A DNA stretch of 49,749 bases from contig CAYVTG010000002.1 in NCBI GenBank assembly GCA_964454575.1, positions 1-49,749 on the forward strand, given 5' to 3'. The notes beneath the pieces were generated by a model, which made no database searches, had not been told where the DNA came from, and saw nothing but the letters and a program-made list of their open reading frames with translations. This document shows, piece after piece, positions 24,928 through 32,605 of this stretch. Position 1 is the first letter of the stretch; the number at the start of each line of letters is the position of its first letter. The position numbers were made by a program, and so were the translations under genes. The stretch comes from Haladaptatiplasma sp964454575. GTDB lineage: Archaea > Thermoplasmatota > Thermoplasmata > Halarchaeoplasmatales > Halarchaeoplasmataceae.

Positions 24928-27304
24928 GTGTATCGAAGAAAATGTAAGGATCATATCCGGCTCCTATAGTCAGACCGATGACGGAGTAAAGGTAGAACTC
25001 TTCGGAAAGAACACCGACGGAGAGTCGATCACACTGATCATAAGGGGATTCAGACCGTATTTTTACATCGTCGAAGCCGGTAAAACCATCCAGAACGATC
25101 TAAGGGAAGAGGATGAAATAGTCAGATTGGAAGATGCAAAATTATGGGTCGACGGGAAAGAAAAATCATGTAAAAAAGTTGTTTGCAAACACCCGTGGAT
25201 GGTACCAAAGTACAGAGACCGTTATAGGTCAGACTATAAAATCCTCGCAGCCGATATACCATTCGTACAACGCTTCATGTACGATCTGGATCTGAGCTCC
25301 ACTGTTTTTGTCAAAGGCGAATGTGTGGAAGACGGAAAGTACACTACCGATAAGGTCGTAGAAGTTAATAAAATAGAGAGCGCCGCCCCCATCATCCCGG
25401 AATTGAAGTATTTGAGCTTTGATATCGAGAACAGTATCGAAAATGATGAGATATTCACTATCTGCTGTTACGTAAAAGATGGAGACGAGCAAGTGACGGA
25501 ATGTTTCAGAGGCGAAGAGGCCGATATAATAGATGATTTCCAGCAGTTCGTGACGGATCAGGATCCGGACGTTATCACCGGGTACAATATCAACGGTTAC
25601 GATCTACCTCATATCAATAAACGTGCTGATAAATTGGGTATACAGGGAGTTAACTTAGGACGAGACGGCTCCGTGATCAGAGAAGCGTACAATCGCGTAT
25701 GGAATATCACCGGTCGTATCGTTGCCGATGCCTGGTGGTGTGTAAGACAGGAACTCAGTCTAAAAAGGGAAACACTGGGGCACGTAGCTAAAGAGCTACT
25801 TGGCAAGGAAAAAATAGATGTTAATCCGCTGGAGATGGATCAAGAGTGGGAAGATGATCCCGAGAAAGTGATCGTCTACTGCCTGAAAGATGCGGAGCTA
25901 GCCTTGGATATACTGCTTGAATTGGGCTCGATGGAAAAAGCCATGGACATGGCGACGGTTTCCAAGCTTCCCGTCGACGAAGGGTTGAATGGTAGAACAT
26001 CGACACTAGTGGATTCTATACTGATAAGAGCAGCCGACAAAAGGGGTATAGGCGTTCCTTTGACGGGTGGAGGAAACAAGAGCGGTAAGATAAAAGGAGG
26101 GTACGTTCACACTATAAAGGCCGGATTGTACCACTGGGTAAGCGTTCTGGACTTTAAGAGTATGTATCCCAGTATAATCATCGAAAACAATATCTGTTTT
26201 ACTACCATATCTCCAGACGGTAAGATAGAAAGTCCTAACAAGGAGAGATTTAAGAGTGCTGATCAAAAAGAGGGTTTGCTGCCAAATATACTTAGAAATC
26301 TGATGAACGAGAGGGACAATGTAAAGGAAAAGATGAAACGTTCCGAGGGTGAAGACAGGCTTTACTACAAGGGTTTACAGGATGCTATAAAGATATTGAT
26401 GAACTCGTTTTATGGTGTTTTTGCATCTTCGTTTTACCGGTTTACCGATGAACGTATAGGAGAAAGCATCACTGCATTTGCCCGGGAGAACATCAAACGA
26501 GTCATAGATAATCTTGAAAAGGACGGTTTACAGGTCATCTATTCAGACACGGACAGCGTGTTTTTCCGTTCTCCGTACGATGATCTAGAAAAGACAGTTG
26601 AATTGACCGAACGTATCGCCGACGAATATACTCAAGGAGATATAGTGCTCGAATTCGAGAAAGTGCTAGACCCATTCTTCAGCCACGGCCGTAAAAAAAG
26701 ATACGTCGGCATGGTGGTTTGGCCCAAAGAAGAGATGCTTGTCCGGGGCTATGAACTGCGTAGGACAGATTCATTCGAGGCCCAGAACAAAGCCTTGGAA
26801 GATGTATTCAACCATGTTTTAGAGGACGATATCGACGGAGCGATAGAGATAGCTAAAGGTTGGATAGATCGTGCACGAAACAAAAATATCGATCCCGAGA
26901 AGTTGGTCATATCCAGAACGTGTAAAAAATTTTCTGGCTATGTTAATCCCCAAAGCATGCCGAACGTGCAGGCCGCTAAGAAGATGCAGGAGGCCGGTTA
27001 CAAATTTACACCGGGCATGAAGGTTTCTTGGGTGGTCATAGATGGTAAAAATACACCACAAAAAGTATCTCCATGGCTGGCCGACGGTACTATGGAGGGC
27101 GAGCCGGATTGGGATTACTATGCAGAACGTTTGGCACGAACACTATCTCGTGTGACAGAAGTATTCGGCTGGGATAAGAGGGGATTGATGGCCGGTAACA
27201 AGCAGTCTGATCTGTTCTCAGATATGTTCAATGATGATAAAGTTAAAAAGAAGAAGGGTGTTAAAAAAACTGAAAAGACAGTTACTCTTCAGGATTTTAT
27301 GTAG
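24914..27304 (+). CDS. polB: family B DNA polymerase
   Basis: This 796-residue replicative-type polymerase has intact proofreading motifs: Exo I LSFDIENSI (near residue 168), Exo II ITGYNINGYDLPHI and Exo III YCLKDAELALDI. Polymerase motifs A (VLDFKSMYPSIII), B (KILMNSFYGVFAS) and C (YSDTDSVFF) are also intact. The C-terminal tail is Lys-rich and ends TVTLQDFM, which resembles a weak PCNA-interacting (PIP) motif with Leu-x-x-Phe spacing. The start is TTG 24914 within the GTPase gene; no nearby in-frame ATG exists. The PCNA gene is convergent, ending four bases away. Confidence 0.96.
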   Translation: MSQNECIEENVRIISGSYSQTDDGVKVELFGKNTDGESITLIIRGFRPYFYIVEAGKTIQNDLREEDEIVRLEDAKLWVDGKEKSCKKVVCKHPWMVPKYRDRYRSDYKILAADIPFVQRFMYDLDLSSTVFVKGECVEDGKYTTDKVVEVNKIESAAPIIPELKYLSFDIENSIENDEIFTICCYVKDGDEQVTECFRGEEADIIDDFQQFVTDQDPDVITGYNINGYDLPHINKRADKLGIQGVNLGRDGSVIREAYNRVWNITGRIVADAWWCVRQELSLKRETLGHVAKELLGKEKIDVNPLEMDQEWEDDPEKVIVYCLKDAELALDILLELGSMEKAMDMATVSKLPVDEGLNGRTSTLVDSILIRAADKRGIGVPLTGGGNKSGKIKGGYVHTIKAGLYHWVSVLDFKSMYPSIIIENNICFTTISPDGKIESPNKERFKSADQKEGLLPNILRNLMNERDNVKEKMKRSEGEDRLYYKGLQDAIKILMNSFYGVFASSFYRFTDERIGESITAFARENIKRVIDNLEKDGLQVIYSDTDSVFFRSPYDDLEKTVELTERIADEYTQGDIVLEFEKVLDPFFSHGRKKRYVGMVVWPKEEMLVRGYELRRTDSFEAQNKALEDVFNHVLEDDIDGAIEIAKGWIDRARNKNIDPEKLVISRTCKKFSGYVNPQSMPNVQAAKKMQEAGYKFTPGMKVSWVVIDGKNTPQKVSPWLADGTMEGEPDWDYYAERLARTLSRVTEVFGWDKRGLMAGNKQSDLFSDMFNDDKVKKKKGVKKTEKTVTLQDFM

Positions 27305-27307
27305 TGC

Positions 27308-28045
27308 TCAGACAGATTCTATCCGCGGTGCGAGTAAGAACATCACACTGCCGTTGCCGTCCGCAAATTCGAACTGCAATTTAACAGGATAATCTTTACC
27401 CATCTCAAGTTCTACTATCTTATTGCCGTCCACCGACTTGATCATGTTGGCAAAGTAATCAAGGGCGAATAAAGAGCGCACGTCTTCAGAGGCCTCTATC
27501 TCTTCAAGCTCATCTTTCGTTAGAGATAATTTAACTGAATCTTCGTCTTCTTCCGAGAACATCTCGAACCCGTTCTTACCAACTGAGATGGCGATATGAT
27601 CTGCGATGTTTTGAGAAGCTTTAACACCCGTTTGTAGATGTTTACCTATCAGTTTTATATTGATGGGTAGTTCCAGCTGCGGCACACTTGGATCTGTCAT
27701 ACCCGCTGTATCGAGTATGGGCATCTTCTGTGTGATGTTGTTGACCTTTAGGATCAAACGGTTTTCGTCGTCCACGTGTTCCAGTGTTACCTTATCCGAA
27801 GGCGATGAAAGTTTTAGGAACTGGTCTAATTTGTTCAATGCTATCCCTAACTCGGTGCCTTTTGCTTCGTAACTGATGAATGCGTCCTTTTTCAGATGCA
27901 TCTCAACCATGGCCACATGTGCGGGATCCACGGCTTTCAATGATAATCCATCTTCTTCAAAATTGAATTTCACTTCGTCAACTATAGTCTGTATTATATC
28001 GACGACGTCCCTTAATATTTCTGCTTTGATTTCGGCGTTTAACAT
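27308..28045 (-). CDS. pcn: DNA polymerase sliding clamp (PCNA)
   Basis: This 245-residue protein is archaeal PCNA: FNFEEDGLSLKAVDPAHVAMVEMHL, the interdomain connector PILDTAGMTDPSVPQLELP and the C-terminal MFLLAPRIES. As a homotrimer it encircles DNA and tethers polymerase, ligase and Fen1. AGGGGAAATT before the ATG is a good ribosome binding site. It is encoded tail to tail with PolB, its functional partner. Confidence 0.96.
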   Translation of the reverse strand: MLNAEIKAEILRDVVDIIQTIVDEVKFNFEEDGLSLKAVDPAHVAMVEMHLKKDAFISYEAKGTELGIALNKLDQFLKLSSPSDKVTLEHVDDENRLILKVNNITQKMPILDTAGMTDPSVPQLELPINIKLIGKHLQTGVKASQNIADHIAISVGKNGFEMFSEEDEDSVKLSLTKDELEEIEASEDVRSLFALDYFANMIKSVDGNKIVELEMGKDYPVKLQFEFADGNGSVMFLLAPRIESV

Positions 28046-28073
28046 AGTAATTTCCCCTTATTCGTATCTGATT

Positions 28074-28096
28074 TCGCAGGATTATACCCCCTGCGA
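28074..28096. promoter_or_regulatory. dyad in the pcn 5' region
   Basis: TCGCAG and CTGCGA form a 6-bp inverted repeat with an 11-base spacer 29-51 bases upstream of the pcn ATG, just downstream of TATA-like sequence near 28115-28130. It could be an operator or a leader hairpin. Weak evidence. Confidence 0.3.
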
Positions 28097-28254
28097 TGTA
28101 GGATTGTAGGTTAATCAGTATAAGAATATAAGGCTTATGGTCGATGTCGCATGAGCTTAGATATGAGAAATCGGTTACTCAAGTATCAGTCGTTCAAAGA
28201 AGTCGCTGTATTGGCTCCTACTCTTTTCAATATCTTCCACTCCGTTATAGATAT

Positions 28255-28330
28255 GTGAAAGTGCAAGGGACCTACGTCCCCCTTTCACTTCGGGCAAAGC
28301 CCTCGTGTGTAGCAGGAATATGGTTCCTGC
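28255..28330. repeat. hairpin array E at the 3' end of the transposase-like gene
   Basis: Three hairpins follow closely: GTGAAAG...GGGAC-ctac-GTCCC...CTTTCAC (28255-28288, nested), GGGC-aaa-GCCC (28292-28302) and GCAGGAA-tatgg-TTCCTGC (28312-28330). The last shares its CAGGAA/TTCCTG stem with two hairpins near tRNA-Leu (31381-31399, 31473-31491). The array encodes the last residues and stop of the transposase-like ORF. The rest of the spacer to pcn (28046-28254) shows only the pcn promoter. Confidence 0.65.
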
Positions 28331-28839
28331 CACTGTTTTACTTTCCCGTTGTCATCGTTGAACAGTTTGTTGGGACATATCTCCGGAACACTTCTGATGA
28401 AATCTACGATGTTCATATGGTACTTCTGCTCGTCCATCAGTTTACCTGTGTGATATTGAAAATCGTATCTCAAACCAGCATGGTAAAATGGGTTATTTTT
28501 GATGAGAGATGTACCATATCTTTTTCTGTGTTCTTTTCTGATGCCGGAATATCCACATGTGGTTTTGAACTCTTTGATCCAGTTGTGGATGGTCGATTTG
28601 GATGTGTTGACCTTATACCTACGATTTACGAGTTTGGACGTATCTGATAGTGTGATGCCCGAATGGTATAGTTTTAGGGATTCTATGATCACTTCCGGCC
28701 GGTATGATTTTCCGGGAAACGGGTTGTGTACAAAGCGCTTTCCACAGTTGTTACAGTGGTACTGCTGTCTACTACCTCTTTTTGTTTCTCTCTTTCCGCA
28801 CTTGACTAAGTAGGTCGAATCGCATCTTGGGCATCTCAT
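28285..28839 (-). pseudogene. zinc-ribbon/HTH transposase-like protein, C-terminally truncated
   Basis: The 184-residue frame has an N-terminal zinc ribbon (MRCPRCDSTYLVKCGKR...YHCNNCGKRF, residues 1-36). A helix-turn-helix region follows (YRPEVIIESLKLYHSGITLSDTSKLV...KSTIHNWIKEF, about 46-91), as at the start of many archaeal transposases or transposase-like regulators. No DDE catalytic triad is present. The frame ends inside a hairpin array, and the last residues (WQEPYSCYTRGLCPK) are encoded by hairpin sequence. It is therefore probably a remnant of a longer gene cut by the repeats. An intact short DNA-binding protein cannot be excluded. Confidence 0.55.
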
Positions 28840-28914
28840 GATATCATCGTCCTTGATCTATACTTCGAAATTGGCAAAAAAGAATGGTATTTAAATCCTT
28901 CATCCCGACGGCAT

Positions 28915-29117
28915 ATCTCACGGATTTGGGATACTAAACATCTCACGGATCTAGTACGGATGAATGGGAGATTTTATATACAAAATGGGTAGAAAACCGG
29001 ATGTTCTATATCTGTGAGATGTTGTTTTAGTTATTTATGATATTCTAACACTGGTGGAATGTTGAACTTGTGCTAAATTCGGATGAAATCTCAGGGATTT
29101 GGGACGGAAATGGGAGA
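28915..29117. repeat. degenerate CTCACGGAT repeats
   Basis: The 325-bp spacer upstream of the transposase-like gene holds related segments: ATCTCACGGATTTGGG (28915-28930), ATCTCACGGATCTAG...GAATGGGAGA (28940-28971) and ATCTCAGGGATTTGGGACGG...AATGGGAGA (29088-29117). An inverted TCTGTGAGAT lies at 29011-29020. They may be ends or regulatory sites of the mobile element. Nothing else is recognised in the spacer. Confidence 0.5.
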
Positions 29118-29164
29118 ATGGGGGTTAACACGGTAGTATCACCAACAACGTCCAGCCTTTATTT

Positions 29165-30529
29165 TTATTCATTTTTTCGCCTCCGTTTTATATATTTAGA
29201 TATCATTCCATAAGTTACGAGCGTTAGGGCAATAGGGATTATGATGGTAGAAAACTCTGGAACATCTATAAAATCCGGTGAACGTTTGTAATAAATCTCA
29301 TAATTTCCATCTCTGTCGTCAAACCACACGACATGTATGTTTTCACTTTCCACAACAATTTTTGGCCAATAAGACTCATTGCCTTCATTGAATGTTAATC
29401 TTATATCCATGCTCCAAGTACTTCCTTTATTAACAGAATATTTATAATAAATTTCGTTGGTATTTCCGTCATCCCTTTCATCCATCCAAGTTATCCAAAC
29501 ATGTGTTGAGTTACAATCGACAGATGGACGATCAGCATAAACTGATGGTCCAACAATCATAATAGAAGGATTCCAGTTATTTCCATTATCTGTCGAATTA
29601 CGATACCATATATTGTATTCAGAAGTGCTTACTCTCTCTATCCAAACCACATGCACCGTGCTCCCGTTCACTGCTAGGGCAGCGGGAGCCTGGTCATTAG
29701 AATCTCCCGCTATTTCTACACCCGGCTGCCAGTTAGCTCCGTTGTCATATGACACCAAATAGTATACATCTCCATCTCCGTCAGTTGAATCGTCATAGAT
29801 GAGATGAATAGTGTTCCCCTCTTTAACAATATCATAAACAATAGAATCACCCGCAGTATCCGTCAGTCTACGTCCATATTCGCCTCCTTGCCCATCCTCC
29901 CATGTGACTCCACCATCTAGAGACCTAATGTAGTATACCTCTGCCCCTGAATGCCTAGTATCGGTCCATGCAACGTGTATCTCATCCCCTGCAACGGAGA
30001 TTGACGGAGCATTACTATCGTACCCATCATCTTCACTCAACCGACGTTCGTTGTTCCAGTTAAGGCCCCCGTCGGTGGAGTTACGATAGTATATCTCCCG
30101 AGCATCGGATTTGGTATCCTCCCAAACGATGTGTACATTTGTATCGTTCACACCTATATCGGGGTTATGCCCCTCCAAATTAGAAGTAGATATCTGCTGA
30201 GGATTACTCCAACTCCACCCTCCGTCACTAGAATTCATATAAAATATCTGATAATCACTTCCCGCAGTAACAGTATGATGCCATGCAAGGTGTATTCGGT
30301 CTCCTTCCGCATCAATAACAACTCTATCGTCGTTTGTGGAATTGTTCGTTAATCTTTGGTCATCGCTCCACCCGTCAGGGGCAGCCTCTGCAACTGGTAT
30401 CAAAGCAACAACTAGAAAAGAAAGGCAAACAATAATAGAAATAACAACAGAAACAGACCTCGACCTAAAACTCCTTCCCCTCCCCTGCTTTCGTGCGCTC
30501 AGCACCCTCGTGATCGGTGTTTTAGGCAA
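29165..30529 (-). CDS. secreted Asp-box (BNR) beta-propeller protein with PEF-type C-terminal anchor
   Basis: This 454-residue protein has a basic n-region, a signal helix (VVISIIVCLSFLVVALIPVAEA, about residues 28-49) and then about six propeller repeats. Each carries an Asp-box of the S-x-D-x-G-x-x-W type: NSSDGGWSW, NSTDGGLNW, RSLDGGVTW, VSYDNGANW, NSTDNGNNW, YSVNKGSTW. The C-terminus, VPEFSTIIIPIALTL..., followed by KRRRKNE, resembles archaeal PEF-type sorting signals. No sialidase catalytic set (Arg triad, Tyr/Glu) is evident, so it is probably a surface binding or adhesion protein. It overlaps the upstream ORF remnant by eight bases. Confidence 0.78.
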   Translation of the reverse strand: MPKTPITRVLSARKQGRGRSFRSRSVSVVISIIVCLSFLVVALIPVAEAAPDGWSDDQRLTNNSTNDDRVVIDAEGDRIHLAWHHTVTAGSDYQIFYMNSSDGGWSWSNPQQISTSNLEGHNPDIGVNDTNVHIVWEDTKSDAREIYYRNSTDGGLNWNNERRLSEDDGYDSNAPSISVAGDEIHVAWTDTRHSGAEVYYIRSLDGGVTWEDGQGGEYGRRLTDTAGDSIVYDIVKEGNTIHLIYDDSTDGDGDVYYLVSYDNGANWQPGVEIAGDSNDQAPAALAVNGSTVHVVWIERVSTSEYNIWYRNSTDNGNNWNPSIMIVGPSVYADRPSVDCNSTHVWITWMDERDDGNTNEIYYKYSVNKGSTWSMDIRLTFNEGNESYWPKIVVESENIHVVWFDDRDGNYEIYYKRSPDFIDVPEFSTIIIPIALTLVTYGMISKYIKRRRKNE

Positions 30530-30851
30530 TTATTTGCCTCCATTCACTCCATGGAATAGGAACGTAAAAAAGGTTTCTACCCCCCCCAATCCTACCATCC
30601 CGCCTAACCACTTCGATATCCGAAACGGGATACGCCATCTCAAGATTTTTCGTGTTCACCGTTTCAAAACCTTCGGGTCCCCACTTCAACTCGGTGTAAG
30701 TTCCGACGAGCGGCGGCTCTTCGGCGGTCAGTCCCACCGACTGCCCCTCGGTGGTCGATGCTGACCTCACCGCGATCACGTAGACATATTCCCCTTCGAT
30801 ATCCACCGACGGGTACGAAAAGCCGGTGTACTCGTACTCGTTGGCATCCAC
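30522..30851 (-). pseudogene. fragment of an Asp-box surface protein
   Basis: The 109-residue frame from GTG 30851 continues the same open frame further upstream (to a TAG near 30950), which encodes an Asp-box, RSSNGGATW. The rest (SYPSVDIEGEYVYVIAVRSASTTEGQS...) looks like propeller or surface-protein sequence, but there is no signal peptide, no start at the proper place and no anchor. It is best read as the remnant of a second BNR-type gene whose 5' part has been lost next to the repeat-rich tRNA-Leu region. A short expressed protein is possible. Confidence 0.5.
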
Positions 30852-31012
30852 TACCCACGTAGCACCTCCGTTGGAACTGCGTAGAAATCGTATTGAAAAG
30901 CCGATGTTTTTACACTGTGTTGAGGAAAAATTTCAGCACCTATTTACTAGTAAAAATCATGTAGTTATGAATAAAAAATGATACGGCAGGAACAGGGCTT
31001 CTTCCCCCTTTT

Positions 31013-31194
31013 ACAAACTTATCTCACTTCGCTCGATAAGATTTGTAATGTGTAGGAACTCACCGTGTTCGTTCCTTCTTTTTATCCGTTTCATCCGCTG
31101 CGCTCCTGAAACAAATAATGTGTAGGAACTCGCTGACGCTCGCTCCTCCCACTTTTTTCACTTCTTCCGCTTCGCTCCAGAACTAAAAAAAGTG
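31013..31194. repeat. hairpin array A, 3' side of tRNA-Leu
   Basis: Successive inverted repeats have unrelated stems: ACAAACTTATC/GATAAGATTTGT (31013-31046), AGGAAC/GTTCCT (31054-31076), GTTTCA/TGAAAC (31088-31112), AGGA/TCCT around CTCGCTGACGCTCG, and CACTTTTTT/AAAAAAAGTG (31150-31194). Most loops contain CGCT followed by GCTC (TTCGCTC, CCGCTGCGCTCC, CCGCTTCGCTCC). AATGTGTAGGAACTC is repeated exactly at 31047 and 31117. No gene is visible between the pseudogene and the tRNA. Confidence 0.75.
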
Positions 31195-31277
31195 CGGGGG
31201 AAGGGATTTGAACCCTCGGACACCTATGTGACTAGACCCTGAATCTAGCGCCGTTGGCCATGCTTGGCTACCCCCGC
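31194..31277 (-). tRNA. tRNA-Leu (anticodon CAG)
   Basis: On the minus strand an 84-base class II tRNA runs from GCGGGGG to CCCCCGC, a perfect 7-bp acceptor stem. The anticodon stem CTAGA/TCTAG encloses TTCAGGG, giving anticodon CAG for leucine codon CUG. A long variable arm follows, then the T-arm AGGGTTCAAATCCCT. CCA is not encoded and no intron is seen. A TATA box is not evident within about 60 bases upstream; that space is filled by hairpins. Confidence 0.93.
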
Positions 31278-31278
31278 A

Positions 31279-31564
31279 AGAAGGAGTTGTTACGACTTCT
31301 GAGGGTGTTTTGGAAGCTTTGCTTCCAATCGCCACCCGCTTTAGGAGCGAAAAGGTTTTGAGCGGATAAAGCGGGAGTGAACAGGAACAAGGTTCCTGTG
31401 GAACCCCCGCAGAAATGAGAGGTATCGAATTTCGAGGGCAAGTTAGATCGCCAATCTAATTAATTGGCGAGAACAGGAATATCATTCCTGTGGAAGCTCT
31501 GCTTCCGATTGTCACCCGCTTTGTGGATGAGTGGACGTGAGTGAACAGAAATATTGCTTCCTGT
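31279..31564. repeat. hairpin array B, 5' side of tRNA-Leu
   Basis: At least seven inverted repeats occur here: AGAAG-gagttgttacga-CTTCT (31279-31300, abutting the tRNA), TGGAAGC/GCTTCCA (31311-31327), CCCGCTTTA/TAAAGCGGG (31335-31375), ACAGGAAC/GTTCCTGT (31381-31399), TCGCCAAT/ATTGGCGA (31448-31470), ACAGGAAT/ATTCCTGT (31473-31491) and GGAAGC/GCTTCC (31492-31506). The module 31311-31399 recurs as a degenerate direct repeat at 31491-31564. No ORF of note is present. Confidence 0.75.
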
Positions 31565-31612
31565 ATAACTCACACTTTGATATCTCATACTGCCGTGACC
31601 CTCATCGATATA

Positions 31613-32521
31613 TCATTCTTGTTCGGTTATCTCGAGTAGGGTGATCTTGAATGTCAGCGTCTTACCGGCGACTTCTTCGTTGAAATCGATGGTGATGTAA
31701 TCTTCACTGATACCGACAACGATACCGGTCGGCGTACCTTGTTGACCGGCGGCTCTTTTGATACCCGATACATCTTCGAAGGCATCATCTCGTTTCGATA
31801 GTCGTTCGGAATCGACGACGGTTCCCAGCTCTACGTGATTACGAACAACGATACGACCCTGTCCGCCATCCGCATTAGAATCGACGGAAACGACTTTGGA
31901 ACTCCAACCTACCCCGTCTTCCCTGTATGTATCGTAGTAAACATCCACTTCGGGCGAATGTCTTAATGTAACTTCATCACCCTGTATCTGTTCTACGTAT
32001 GAATCCCAATTCCAAAATGCATGGGTCACCTTTAGATTCGGATATGGATAGATCTCATATTCCTCTAAAAAATCTTCTCCGCTCATGGTTTCGTAAACGG
32101 GAATGTTCTCAACACGATCGACCTCGAACACAAGATCTTCAGAATATGTATCGTATGCCTTTTCCGTCGGTATATTTACTACCTTGGTCTGTCCTTCGCG
32201 CATACCGACTACAGCTTCGCTCCACCCCTCTATCACTCCCGATCCTACGGTGAATCTGAATGGTTCGCCCCGTTCTCGCTCTTGAAAAGTGACTGTGGTT
32301 TCTTCAGACACAACAGGTTGTGAACTGTCGAATACGCGTCTGCTGTCATATATCCTATCATCGTTGAGCCAACCGGTATAATGAACCAAGACGGTGTCTC
32401 CCGTCTCAGCAGATATTACCTCTTCTTCATCTTCTGTAAGATAGTGACTCCTTACTATCACTCCACCGACGGCTGCCGCTATTATAACAGCTACTATAAC
32501 ATACGTTATCCATTTTTTCAT
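31613..32521 (-). CDS. membrane-anchored FKBP-type peptidyl-prolyl isomerase
   Basis: From ATG 32521 the protein has 302 residues. It starts MKKW with one N-terminal transmembrane helix (ITYVIVAVIIAAAVGGVIV), then an FKBP domain: GDTVLVHYTGWLNDDRIYDSRRVFDSS, FTVGSGVIEGWSEAVVGMREGQTKVVNIP, and LVFEVDRVENIP. A second half (about 165-302) resembles the extra domain of archaeal long FKBPs (GKTLTFKITLLEI). The frame extends to 32728, but that would run back through the promoter region of purA. It probably folds proteins outside the membrane. It is divergent from purA. Confidence 0.88.
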   Translation of the reverse strand: MKKWITYVIVAVIIAAAVGGVIVRSHYLTEDEEEVISAETGDTVLVHYTGWLNDDRIYDSRRVFDSSQPVVSEETTVTFQERERGEPFRFTVGSGVIEGWSEAVVGMREGQTKVVNIPTEKAYDTYSEDLVFEVDRVENIPVYETMSGEDFLEEYEIYPYPNLKVTHAFWNWDSYVEQIQGDEVTLRHSPEVDVYYDTYREDGVGWSSKVVSVDSNADGGQGRIVVRNHVELGTVVDSERLSKRDDAFEDVSGIKRAAGQQGTPTGIVVGISEDYITIDFNEEVAGKTLTFKITLLEITEQE

Positions 32522-32605
32522 GTGTAACCAGCGCAAAGAAAGTAGTATCAGTAATAAATTTTTTGGATTGTAAACCTTAAATATCAGGGGATTATCAACT
32601 AAAAC

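Noticed and set aside
28144..28647. 167-codon plus-strand ORF opposite the transposase-like gene
   Set aside because: It is antisense to a frame with clear zinc-ribbon and HTH motifs and runs through hairpin array E.
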